A model generated the notes under the pieces. The model was given only the letters and a program-made list of their open reading frames with translations. It ran no database searches and was not told the DNA's origin. A stretch of 64,000 nt of DNA from RBG-16-66-20 sp040752005 (GTDB lineage Bacteria > Pseudomonadota > Gammaproteobacteria > Burkholderiales > SG8-39): contig JBFMFX010000020.1 in assembly GCA_040752005.1 (NCBI GenBank), positions 1 through 64,000 of the forward strand, given 5' to 3'. Positions 35,183 through 43,275 of the stretch are shown in pieces (position 1 is the first letter of the stretch; every line of letters begins with the position of its first letter). Made by a program: the position numbers and the translations under genes.

Positions 35183-36826
35183 ATGCCACGCGATCCGAGG
35201 ACGGCCCTGTCGGAGGCGCTCGCCGAGGCGCTCGCGATGGAGGCGCCGGAAGCGGGCGCGATGGCGATCGCCCTGGAGCGGCCGAAGAACGCCGCGCACG
35301 GCGACTGGTTCTCCAACGTCGCACTGCAGGCGGCCAGAAGAACCGGGCGCAACCCGCGCGAACTCGCCCAGAAGCTCTGCGCCGCGCCCGTCTGGCACTC
35401 GCTCGCCGACATGGTCGAGCCGCCGCAGGTCGCCGGGCCCGGTTTCATCAACTTCCGCCTGCGCGCGGCGGCGAAGCTCGCCGTCATCCACCGGGTGCTC
35501 GAGGAAGGCGCCCGGTACGGCTGCGCGCGCGCCGAAAGGCCGGAGAAGGTGATGGTCGAGTTCGTCTCGGCGAACCCGACCGGACCGCTGCACGTCGGCC
35601 ACGGCCGGCAGGCGGCGCTCGGGGACTCGATCGCCGCGCTGATCGAATCGCAGGGCCACGCGGTGACGCGCGAGTTCTACTACAACGACGCCGGCGCGCA
35701 GATCCGCAACCTCGCCCTGTCGGTGCAGGCGCGCGCGCGCGGCATCGCCCCGGGGGACCCGCGCTGGCCCGCGGACGGCTACCGGGGCGAATACATCCTC
35801 GAGATCGCGCGCGAGTACACCGCCTCGGGCGGCGACCCCGACGATCTGGAGGCGGTGCGCAAGTTCGCCGTGGCGTACCTGCGCCGCGAACAGGACGAGG
35901 ACCTCCGCGCCTTCGGCGTCTCGTTCGACGTCTATACGCTCGAATCCGCCCTCTACGCCGAGGGCAAGGTCGAGGAGGTCGTGCGGGCGCTCGTCGCGAG
36001 CGGCAAGACCTACGAAAAGGACGGCGCGCTGTGGCTGCGTACCACCGACTACGGCGACGACAAGGACCGCGTGATGCGCAAGGCGGACGGCACGTACACC
36101 TACTTCGTGCCCGACGTCGCCTACCACGTCGGCAAGTGGCGCCGCGGCTTCACGCGGGTGGTGAACGTGCAAGGAACGGACCACCACAGCACCATCGTGC
36201 GCGTGCGCGCGGGACTGCAGGCGCTCGCGGTCGGCATCCCGCCGGGCTGGCCGGAGTACGTGCTGCACAGCATGGTGCGCGTCGTGCGCGGCGGCGAGGA
36301 AGTGAAGATTTCCAAGCGCGCCGGCTCCTATGTCACGCTGCGCGACCTGATCGAATGGGCGGGCCGCGACGCGGTGCGCTTCTTCCTCGTCTCCCGCCGC
36401 CCGGACACCGACTTCGTCTTCGACGTGGATCTCGCGCTCGCGCGCACCGAGGACAACCCGGTGTACTACGTGCAGTACGCGCACGCGCGGGTATCGAGCG
36501 TGCTCGCGCAGTGGGGCGAGGATCCGGCGCGGCTCGCGCGCGCGGCGCTCGCGCCGCTCGCGCTCGAGCGCGAGGCGGCGCTCGCGCGCCAACTCGCCGC
36601 CTTTCCCGAGGTGCTGGCGCAGGCCGCCGCCGAATGCGCGCCACACGCGGTCGCGTTCTACCTGCGCAACCTCGCGGGCGAATTCCACAGCTACTATAAT
36701 GCCGAGCGCATTCTGGTCGAGGATCGCGGGCTGCGCGAAGCGCGGCTTGCGCTCGCCGCCGCCGTGCGCCAGACGCTCGCCAACGGGCTGCGCCTGCTCG
36801 GCGTGAGCGCCCCGGAGAAAATGTGA
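35183..36826 (+). CDS. argS: arginyl-tRNA synthetase
   Basis: 547 residues from the ATG at 35183. Class I signature: HIGH-type motif FVSANPTGPLHVGHGRQAA and KMSK-type motif EEVKISKRAGSYVTLRDLI (KISKR). FYYNDAGAQIRNLALSV and a carboxy anticodon-binding domain ending LGVSAPEKM are typical. Charges tRNA-Arg in the cytoplasm. The following SPOR gene overlaps by four bases. Confidence 0.97.
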   Translation: MPRDPRTALSEALAEALAMEAPEAGAMAIALERPKNAAHGDWFSNVALQAARRTGRNPRELAQKLCAAPVWHSLADMVEPPQVAGPGFINFRLRAAAKLAVIHRVLEEGARYGCARAERPEKVMVEFVSANPTGPLHVGHGRQAALGDSIAALIESQGHAVTREFYYNDAGAQIRNLALSVQARARGIAPGDPRWPADGYRGEYILEIAREYTASGGDPDDLEAVRKFAVAYLRREQDEDLRAFGVSFDVYTLESALYAEGKVEEVVRALVASGKTYEKDGALWLRTTDYGDDKDRVMRKADGTYTYFVPDVAYHVGKWRRGFTRVVNVQGTDHHSTIVRVRAGLQALAVGIPPGWPEYVLHSMVRVVRGGEEVKISKRAGSYVTLRDLIEWAGRDAVRFFLVSRRPDTDFVFDVDLALARTEDNPVYYVQYAHARVSSVLAQWGEDPARLARAALAPLALEREAALARQLAAFPEVLAQAAAECAPHAVAFYLRNLAGEFHSYYNAERILVEDRGLREARLALAAAVRQTLANGLRLLGVSAPEKM

Positions 36827-37431
36827 CCGCCCGAGCGAGCATGAAACCGGCTTCGGCACGACCGGCCGCGGCGCCCGCCCGGCTGCGCGGCGGGTTCCTG
36901 CTCGGGCTGTTTCTCGGCCTGTTCGCCGGCCTGGCGATCGCGCTCGCGGTGGCGCTCTGGCTTACCAAGACTCCGATCCCCTTCATCGGGCGGGAGAAGC
37001 CGGCGGCGAAGGAGGAACCGGCGAAGCCGCCGGCGATCGCCGGCATGCCGCAGGCCGAAGTGAAGGCGGAGAAGCCGAAGTTCGACTTCTACCGTATCCT
37101 GCCCGGCGCCGAGGAAAGCGTGAGCGAGCGCGAGCTGAAGGAAGCGGCGCGCGCGGCGAAGGGCGAGGCCGGGCGCGCGATCTACTTCATTCAGGTCGGC
37201 TCGTTCCAGAACCCCGCCGACGCCGACAATCAGAAGGCCAAGCTCGCGCTGCTCGGACTGGAGGCGGGCGTCGAGCCCGTCACGCTCCCGGACAAGGGCA
37301 CCTGGTACCGCGTGCGGCTCGGGCCGTACGCGAAGATTGACGAACTGAACCGCGTGCGCCAGATGCTGGCCCAGAACGGCGTCGAGGCGAGCCTGGTCAA
37401 ACTGAAGGACCCTGCAAAGGAAGGCCAATGA
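36823..37431 (+). CDS. SPOR-domain membrane protein
   Basis: 202 residues from a GTG overlapping the argS stop. One membrane helix at residues 25-45 (FLLGLFLGLFAGLAIALAVA), a charged linker, and a SPOR domain at the carboxy end (IYFIQVGSFQNPADADNQKA and TWYRVRLGPYAKIDELNRV). SPOR domains bind denuded peptidoglycan at the division site. The order argS, SPOR, dsbA is common in betaproteobacteria. Confidence 0.9.
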   Translation: MTARASMKPASARPAAAPARLRGGFLLGLFLGLFAGLAIALAVALWLTKTPIPFIGREKPAAKEEPAKPPAIAGMPQAEVKAEKPKFDFYRILPGAEESVSERELKEAARAAKGEAGRAIYFIQVGSFQNPADADNQKAKLALLGLEAGVEPVTLPDKGTWYRVRLGPYAKIDELNRVRQMLAQNGVEASLVKLKDPAKEGQ

Positions 37432-38093
37432 CGACACGCTTCTCGATCCTGCGCCGACGTCTCGCTCTCGCCCTCGCGGCCGCGCCGCTCGTTTCCCCGG
37501 TCGTCGCGCATGCCCAGCAGCCCCGCCCCGGCACCGACTACACACAGCTCAACCCGGAGCTTCCGGTAGAGACGCCGGGCAAGATCGAGGTGATCGAATT
37601 TTTCTGGTACGGCTGCCCGGCCTGCTACCGAATCGAACCGCTGATCGAGAAGTGGATCCCGAAGCTCGCGCCCGACACGCAGTTCCGCCGCATCCCGGCG
37701 GTGTTCAACGACCGCTGGGCACTCGATGCGGCGATCTTCTACACCTTCGAGGCGCTCGGGCTCCTGGAGCGGCTGCACCGGCCGCTCTTTGACGCCATCC
37801 ACCGCGACCGCCTGCGCACCGACAACAGCGCGGCGCTCAGCCAGTGGCTCGCGCGCCAGGGCGTGGACACACGCAAGTTCGAGGAGACCTCGAAGTCCTT
37901 CGGCGTGCAAAGCCGCGTGCGGCGGGCGGCGCAGCTCGCCGCGGCCTACCGTATCGAAGGCACGCCGACCCTCGCGGTCCACGGCCGCTACACCATCAAG
38001 GTAGAGCAGGCGCAGACCTTCGAGCGCATGATCGAGATCGCCGACTATCTGGTCGGCGTCACGCGCCGCTCGCTGGCGGCGAAGAAGTCCTGA
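37428..38093 (+). CDS. dsbA: thiol:disulfide interchange protein DsbA
   Basis: 221 residues with a signal peptide (LALALAAAPLVSPVVAHAQ). The thioredoxin-fold active site is FFWYGCPACYRIEP (CPAC), and EGTPTLAVHGRYT holds the cis-proline loop. DsbA introduces disulfides into periplasmic proteins. Its start overlaps the SPOR stop (ATGA). Confidence 0.95.
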   Translation: MTTRFSILRRRLALALAAAPLVSPVVAHAQQPRPGTDYTQLNPELPVETPGKIEVIEFFWYGCPACYRIEPLIEKWIPKLAPDTQFRRIPAVFNDRWALDAAIFYTFEALGLLERLHRPLFDAIHRDRLRTDNSAALSQWLARQGVDTRKFEETSKSFGVQSRVRRAAQLAAAYRIEGTPTLAVHGRYTIKVEQAQTFERMIEIADYLVGVTRRSLAAKKS

Positions 38094-38827
38094 TTCGGAT
38101 CGTCTCGCTCGTTCCCTCGCTCACCGAGCTGGTTTGCGAGCTGGGGCTCGCGCAGGCCCTGGTCGGTCGGACCGGCTTCTGCATCCATCCGCGCGCGACC
38201 GTGCGGCGAATCCCGAAGATGGGCGGGACGAAGTCCGTGGATCTGGACAGGGTGCGCGCGGCCGAGCCCACCCACGTCATCGTCAACGTCGAGGAGAACA
38301 CGAAGGAGACCGCAGACGCGCTCGCCGGCTTCGTGCCGAACCTGATCGTCACCGACGTGCGCGATCCCGAGGACAACCCGGCGCTCTACCGGCGAATCGG
38401 CGCCGCGTTCGGCCGAGAGGCCGAAGCCGAGGCGCTCGCGGCGCGCTTCGAGGCTGCGTGGCGCGCCACGCGCGAACGGGCGAAGCCCGAGCGCCGTGTG
38501 CTCTACCTCATCTGGCGCAGGCCGTGGATGACGGTCTCGCGCGACACCTACATCTCGCGCATGCTCGCCGCGTTCGGCCTGACGACGGTTCCCGGGATCG
38601 TCGAGCCGCGCTATCCGGAGATCGCGCTCGATTCGCCCGAAGTCGCCGCGGCCGACTGGGTTCTCGCCGCCACCGAGCCGTATCCGTTCCGCGCCAAGGA
38701 CCTCGGCGAGATCACGGCCGCGACCGGCCGGCCGGCGCGACTGGTGGACGGCGAGATGACCTCCTGGTACGGCCCGCGTGCGATCGCCGGGTTGCGCTAC
38801 CTCGCCGGCCTGTCCAGCTCGCTCTGA
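38090..38827 (+). CDS. BtuF/FhuD-like binding-fold protein, cytoplasmic type
   Basis: About 245 residues. The fold starts IRIVSLVPSLTELVCELGLA right after the dsbA stop, and the only start codons at hand are non-canonical (CTG 38090 or ATT 38093). KMGGTKSVDLDRVRAAEPTH, NVEENTKETADAL and YLIWRRPWMTVSRDTYISRM are typical of cobalamin-binding-like proteins lacking a signal peptide. It should be translated by coupling to dsbA. Ligand uncertain; B12 or a metal chelate is possible. Confidence 0.8.
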   Translation: MIRIVSLVPSLTELVCELGLAQALVGRTGFCIHPRATVRRIPKMGGTKSVDLDRVRAAEPTHVIVNVEENTKETADALAGFVPNLIVTDVRDPEDNPALYRRIGAAFGREAEAEALAARFEAAWRATRERAKPERRVLYLIWRRPWMTVSRDTYISRMLAAFGLTTVPGIVEPRYPEIALDSPEVAAADWVLAATEPYPFRAKDLGEITAATGRPARLVDGEMTSWYGPRAIAGLRYLAGLSSSL

Positions 38828-38923
38828 TACCCGCCCCGTGCACGCCGCGATTGACGGGAGCGCGTCCCGAGCACCAAAACGTCGTATCTGACGGCCACGG
38901 CACGCGCAGCCGGGCAGCACGCG

Positions 38924-39517
38924 GTGCTGCTGCGCACGGTGCGCCGCCGGCGCGCCGGGCTGACCATCTACGGCCTGGCGCAGGCGCTCGGCAGGCCGTA
39001 CCGGCGCGTCTTCGACGCCGTGCACCGGCTTGCCGCCGACGGGGCGCTGCGCCTGCAACGAGCCACGCGCGGCAACCGGCGTGCGACGCTCGTCTTTCCG
39101 ACGCCGCGCGCCGGCGCGAGCGGCCAGGCGCTGCCCGCGCATCTCACCGAGGCCGAGCGCCAGGCGCTCGCGGCGCTCGGCGCGCGCGTGGGCCGGCTCG
39201 ACCGCCGCATCCGCGCGCTGGAGCTTTTCGGCAGCCGCGCACGCGGAGATTCGGCGTGGGATTCCGACCTCGACGTCGCCGTGCGCGTACGAGGGCACCG
39301 CGATGTCGCGCTCGAGGCGAGGATCGCGGCCGTCTTCGCCGAGGTCGAATGGACCGCGCCGTTCGAGGGCGCGATGCGCATCAGCCCGCTGGTGCTGTTC
39401 GACGAACGCCCGCAAACGCCGCTCGTAGCCGCGATCGAAAAGGAAGGTATCCGCGTATGGACAGCGCACTCCCGGAAATCGCGCGCTGGGAGCTCGCGGC
39501 GGCGACCGACGAGCTGA
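38924..39517 (+). CDS. HTH-MNT fusion nucleotidyltransferase (putative antitoxin)
   Basis: 197 residues from a GTG. Residues 10-60 form a winged-helix-like domain (LTIYGLAQALGRPYRRVFDA then HRLAADGALRL), and residues 95-170 the MNT domain with FGSRARGDSAWDSDLDVAV (Gly-Ser and DxD). MNT antitoxins with their own HTH can repress the operon as well as modify the toxin. The HEPN gene overlaps its end by 61 bases. Confidence 0.82.
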   Translation: MLLRTVRRRRAGLTIYGLAQALGRPYRRVFDAVHRLAADGALRLQRATRGNRRATLVFPTPRAGASGQALPAHLTEAERQALAALGARVGRLDRRIRALELFGSRARGDSAWDSDLDVAVRVRGHRDVALEARIAAVFAEVEWTAPFEGAMRISPLVLFDERPQTPLVAAIEKEGIRVWTAHSRKSRAGSSRRRPTS

Positions 39518-39951
39518 GGAGCTTCGCCGCCAACGCCGGTGCCGGCATACCGCGCAAGGCGCTCGCAAACCTATACTACGCGGCGTTTCACATGGTGCAG
39601 GCGCTGCTCGCATCGCGCGGCGTCGCCGCGCGCAGGCATGGTGGCGTACAGGTGGCCTTCTCGCTTCATTTCGTGAAGCCCGGCACGGTGTCGCTCGCCT
39701 CGGCGAAGCTGTTCTCGGAGCTGCAGGCAGTGCGCGAGCGCGCCGACTATCAGGTGGATCTCGCTTTCGACGCCGAGGACGTGCGCCGGCACCTGGAGCG
39801 CGCGGCGCCGCTCATCGAGGAACTGGCCCGGGTGCTCGGCACCACGCCGGGGCTCGAGGTACGGGAGCTGCGCCTTGCCTGGAACGACGCCCGCGCGAAG
39901 GCGGCCGCGCCGGCCAGCGGACCTCGCCCGCGCCGCCGCCGGCGGCGCTGA
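39457..39951 (+). CDS. HEPN-domain protein (putative toxin)
   Basis: 164 residues from the ATG at 39457, inside the MNT gene. KALANLYYAAFHMVQALLAS and then HGGVQVAFSLHFVKPG are the HEPN core; residues 140-164 are a basic, Ala/Pro/Arg-rich tail (RPRRRRRR at the end), unusual for the family and possibly RNA-binding. It lies apart from the polysaccharide locus, after the BtuF-like gene. Confidence 0.82.
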   Translation: MDSALPEIARWELAAATDELRSFAANAGAGIPRKALANLYYAAFHMVQALLASRGVAARRHGGVQVAFSLHFVKPGTVSLASAKLFSELQAVRERADYQVDLAFDAEDVRRHLERAAPLIEELARVLGTTPGLEVRELRLAWNDARAKAAAPASGPRPRRRRRR

Positions 39952-39979
39952 CCGGCCGCGCCGCCCCCCTGCGGCCGGA

Positions 39980-40315
39980 CTATCTCGCGGCCTGTTCCAG
40001 CTCGCTCTGCAGCCGCTCGACGCCTTCCATCAGCTCGGAGAAGCGCGCCCCGAACGGCGTGAGGTGATACTCGACGCGCGGCGGCACCTCCGGGAAACTG
40101 CGCTTTTCCAGGATGCCGAAGCGCACGAGCTTCCTGAGGCGCTCGTTGAGCACCTTCTTCGAAACTCCCTCGATTGCATGCTCCAGCGCGCCGGGCCGGC
40201 GCACGCCGCGGCGCACCGCGCCGAGCACCGCCAGCGACCACTTGCAGCCGACGATCTCCTCGACCATGCGCGCGGCCGAGGGCGCGCTCGAAACTTTTTT
40301 CTGACGTCGCCTCAT
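39980..40315 (-). CDS. HxlR-family winged-helix regulator
   Basis: 111 residues from the ATG at 40315 (the frame is open to 40384). VGCKWSLAVLGAVRRGVRRP and VSKKVLNERLRKLVRFGILE then YHLTPFGARFSELM are typical HxlR helices. The classic amino-terminal effector Cys is present in VGCKW. It is divergent from cytochrome P460, whose expression it may control in response to redox or electrophile stress. Confidence 0.85.
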   Translation of the reverse strand: MRRRQKKVSSAPSAARMVEEIVGCKWSLAVLGAVRRGVRRPGALEHAIEGVSKKVLNERLRKLVRFGILEKRSFPEVPPRVEYHLTPFGARFSELMEGVERLQSELEQAAR

Positions 40316-40331
40316 CAAATTACACCGAAAA

Positions 40332-40344
40332 GTGCCCAAGGCAC
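40332..40344. promoter_or_regulatory. possible operator, inverted repeat gtgcc-caa-ggcac
   Basis: A perfect 5-base inverted repeat with a 3-base centre lies between the hxlR start and the P460 gene. Its place in the divergent region makes it a candidate HxlR site. Confidence 0.35.
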
Positions 40345-40425
40345 CGTTTGGTATCTGCTTTTCGCGGCGCGCGAGCCGCGGCACATTTCCGTGGCTCGCC
40401 TTATTTTCGCTGAAAGGAGCACACG

Positions 40426-40899
40426 ATGAAGAGAATCGCTTTGCTTCTGGCCGCCGCGAGTCTGCCGGCCCTTGCCGACGATCCGGCCGCCGTCCCCTAT
40501 CCCAAGGGCTATCGCGACTGGACGCACGTGAAGAGCATGGTCATCAACCGGGGTCACCCCCTGTACGAATCCTTCGGCGGCATCCACCACATTTACGCCA
40601 ACAAGAAAGCGATGGAGGGGTACGCCAAGGGCAAGTTCCCCGACGGCGCGGTGATCGTCTTTGATCTGCTCGAAGCCAGGAGTGCCGACAACGCGCTCAC
40701 CGAAGGCGCGCGCAAGGTGGTGGGCGTGATGCACAAGGACGCGGAGAAGTGGAAGGACACCGGCGGCTGGGGATTCGAGGGCTTCAAGGGCGACTCGACC
40801 ACCGAGCGCGCCGTGGGCAAGAACGCGGCGAGCGCCTGCTACAACTGCCACACGCAGCAGAAGGACAGGGACTTCGTCTTCTCGGCGTACCGCAAGTGA
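40426..40899 (+). CDS. cytochrome P460-family c-type haem protein
   Basis: 157 residues from an ATG with an AAGGAG site. A short signal peptide (MKRIALLLAAASLPALA) is followed by the P460 fold: YPKGYRDWTHVKSMVINRGH, HHIYANKKAMEGY, WGFEGFKGDS and the haem site ACYNCHTQQKDRDFVFS (CxxCH). P460 proteins of ammonia and methane oxidisers oxidise hydroxylamine or NO with a Lys-crosslinked haem; others are of unknown use. Periplasmic. The start of the peroxiredoxin gene overlaps its stop. Confidence 0.9.
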   Translation: MKRIALLLAAASLPALADDPAAVPYPKGYRDWTHVKSMVINRGHPLYESFGGIHHIYANKKAMEGYAKGKFPDGAVIVFDLLEARSADNALTEGARKVVGVMHKDAEKWKDTGGWGFEGFKGDSTTERAVGKNAASACYNCHTQQKDRDFVFSAYRK

Positions 40900-41408
40900 A
40901 CCGCGTCGCCGCGCGGGCGCCCGGGCGCTTCGGGCTCTCCTCCCCCGGGCACCCGGCGCCCGAGTGGCGCGTCCAGCGCTGGTTCAACACCCCGCAGCCG
41001 ATCACCCTTGCCGCGCTGCGCGGCAAGGTGGTCGCGCTGCACGCCTTCCAGATCCTGTGTCCAGGTTGCGTGCAGCGCGGCCTGCCGCAGGCCGCGCGGC
41101 TGCACGCGCTGTTTGCGCCCGAGGGCGTGGCCGTGATCGGCCTGCACACCGTGTTCGAGCACCATGCGGCGATGACGCCGGTCGCGCTCGAAGCGTTTCT
41201 GTACGAGTACCGTATCGCCTTCCCGGTGGCAGTGGATGCGCACGCCGACGGCGACCCGGTGTCGCTCACGATGCGCGCCTACGGGCTGCGCGGCACGCCG
41301 AGCCTGCTGCTCATCGACCGCGAGGGAAACCTCCGCCGCCACCGCTTCGGCGCCGAGGACGACCTCGTCGTCGGCGCGGCGATCGGAGCGCTGCTCGCCG
41401 GCAACTGA
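40896..41408 (+). CDS. peroxiredoxin / thioredoxin-fold protein (AhpC-TSA type)
   Basis: 170 residues from a GTG overlapping the P460 stop. LRGKVVALHAFQILCPGCVQ holds the redox CxxC (CPGC) at the helix start, FAPEGVAVIGLHTVFEHHAA follows, and YGLRGTPSLLLIDREGNLRR has the cis-proline. No signal peptide is clear. Coupled translation with P460 suggests a joint role in handling oxidative or nitrosative stress. Confidence 0.85.
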   Translation: MNRVAARAPGRFGLSSPGHPAPEWRVQRWFNTPQPITLAALRGKVVALHAFQILCPGCVQRGLPQAARLHALFAPEGVAVIGLHTVFEHHAAMTPVALEAFLYEYRIAFPVAVDAHADGDPVSLTMRAYGLRGTPSLLLIDREGNLRRHRFGAEDDLVVGAAIGALLAGN

Positions 41409-41444
41409 GTGCCGCACCAACAAGCCGTTGCGGGATCGTTTCGA

Positions 41445-43265
41445 TCAGGCGCGAGCCGCGCCGCCGGCGCGCATCCTGACGTAGCTTCCGGGAGCGTCCT
41501 CCAGGATCGGCAGGCCCTCGCCCGGCCGGCGCGCGGGCACCTTTTCGCCCCGGTTCTGCCGCTCCGCCCACGCCTGCCAGTCGGTCCACCAGGAGCCCGG
41601 ATGCTGCGTCGCGCCGGCGAACCATTCCTCCGGCGTCGCGGGAAGGGCGTCGTTCGTCCAGTAGTGGTACTTGTTCGCTGCGGGCGGATTGACGATGCCG
41701 GCGATGTGGCCCGAGCCGCCGAGCACGAAGCGCACCGGACCGCCGAGGCAGCGCGCCCCCCGGTAGGTCGTCTTCCAGGGCGCGATGTGATCCTCGACCG
41801 TGGAAACGAAGTACGCCGGCACCTTCACCTTGCCGAGGTCAATCGGCACGCCCGCGAGCGTGATCCCGCCCGGCTTCGCGAGCAGGTTCTTCAGGTACAT
41901 GTTGCGCAGGTAGAAACTGTGCATCTTCGCCGGCAGGCGGGTGGAATCGGAGTTCCAGTACAGAAGATCGAACGGGAACGGGTCCTTGCCGAGGAGATAG
42001 TTGTTGACGACGAACGACCACACCAGGTCGTTGGCGCGCAGCAGGTTGAAGGTCGAGGCCATCTCCGAGCCTTCGAGGTAGCCGCGCTCGTTCATCCTGC
42101 GCTCGAAGTTCTCGACCGTCGCCTCGTCTATGAAAACGCCCAGCTCGCCCGGCTCGGAAAAATCGAGCAGGCTGGCGAAGAAGGTGGCGCAGCCCACCCG
42201 TTCCTCGCCGCGCGCCGCGAGATACGCAAGCGTGCAGCCGAGCAGTGTGCCGCCCAGGCAATAGCCGATGAAGTTCACCACACGCTCGCCGGTCGCTTTC
42301 TCCACGGCGTCGAGCGCCGCGAGCGGCCCCTCCCGCATGTAGTCGGCGAAATCCTTCAAGGCGAGCCGCGCGTCCGGATTGACCCACGAGAGCACGAACA
42401 CGGTGTGGCCCTGCTCCAGCGCCCACTTGATGAAGCTGTTCGAGGGCCGCAGGTCGAGGATGTAGTACTTGTTGATCCACGGCGGAATGATGACGAGCGG
42501 CGTGCGGTACTGCTCGGTGGTGCGCGGCTCGTACTGGATGAGCTGCGCGAGTTCGGTCTGGAACACCACCTTGCCCGGGGTGCTCGCGATGTTCTTCCCG
42601 AGCTGGAAGGCGCTCTCGTCGGTCATCGAGATGCGAAGCTGTCCCTCGCCCTTCTCGATGTCGGCGAGCAGGTTCGCCAGACCTTTCAGCAGGTTCTGCC
42701 CGCCGGTGGCGAGCGTTTCGCGCAGCACCTGCGGGTTGGTGAGCACGAAATTCGAAGGCGAGAGCGCGTCCACGTACTGCCGGGTGAAGAACGCGACCTT
42801 CTTCCTCGACTCCTCCGGCAGGCCCTGGACGTTCGCCACCGCGTTCTGGATATGGCGCGCGGCGATGAGGTAGCTCTGCTTGATGTAGTCGAAGAGGAAG
42901 TTCGAGTTCCAGTCCTCGTCGCGAAAGCGGGAATCGCCTTTCGCGGGCTCGGCGACCGGCGGCACCTTGTATCCGAGCAGCTTCAGCCAGCTCGCGTGCC
43001 AGAGCCGCACGTAGTCGATCATCAGGTTGGCGGAGAACGCGGCGAGCGCGGCCGGGTTGGCGAGCAGGCGCGCGTACAGGTCCATGTACGCGCGCGCGAT
43101 GCCCAGCTCGTCGGTGAGCGCCGACTCGACGCTGGAGGCGATGCCCTTGTGCGCGTGCTCGGCGAGAATGCGCGAGGCGCGCTCGGCCACCTCTTTCAGG
43201 ATGCGCGCCACCTCCTCGGGGTTTACCGCTTCGCCCTTCGCTTCGGCCTTCGCGTCCATTGTCAT
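41445..43265 (-). CDS. phaC: poly(3-hydroxyalkanoate) synthase, class I
   Basis: 606 residues. The amino third (NPAALAAFSANLMIDYVRLW) is the PhaC N domain; the lipase-like box NFIGYCLGGTLLGCTLAYLA contains the catalytic Cys, and WNSDSTRLPAKMHSFYLRN, TVEDHIAPWKT and GGSGHIAGIVNPP contain the catalytic Asp and His regions. It polymerises hydroxyacyl-CoA into PHA granules. No phaA, phaB or phasin is next to it. Confidence 0.96.
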   Translation of the reverse strand: MTMDAKAEAKGEAVNPEEVARILKEVAERASRILAEHAHKGIASSVESALTDELGIARAYMDLYARLLANPAALAAFSANLMIDYVRLWHASWLKLLGYKVPPVAEPAKGDSRFRDEDWNSNFLFDYIKQSYLIAARHIQNAVANVQGLPEESRKKVAFFTRQYVDALSPSNFVLTNPQVLRETLATGGQNLLKGLANLLADIEKGEGQLRISMTDESAFQLGKNIASTPGKVVFQTELAQLIQYEPRTTEQYRTPLVIIPPWINKYYILDLRPSNSFIKWALEQGHTVFVLSWVNPDARLALKDFADYMREGPLAALDAVEKATGERVVNFIGYCLGGTLLGCTLAYLAARGEERVGCATFFASLLDFSEPGELGVFIDEATVENFERRMNERGYLEGSEMASTFNLLRANDLVWSFVVNNYLLGKDPFPFDLLYWNSDSTRLPAKMHSFYLRNMYLKNLLAKPGGITLAGVPIDLGKVKVPAYFVSTVEDHIAPWKTTYRGARCLGGPVRFVLGGSGHIAGIVNPPAANKYHYWTNDALPATPEEWFAGATQHPGSWWTDWQAWAERQNRGEKVPARRPGEGLPILEDAPGSYVRMRAGGAARA

Positions 43266-43275
43266 TCACCCCTTC

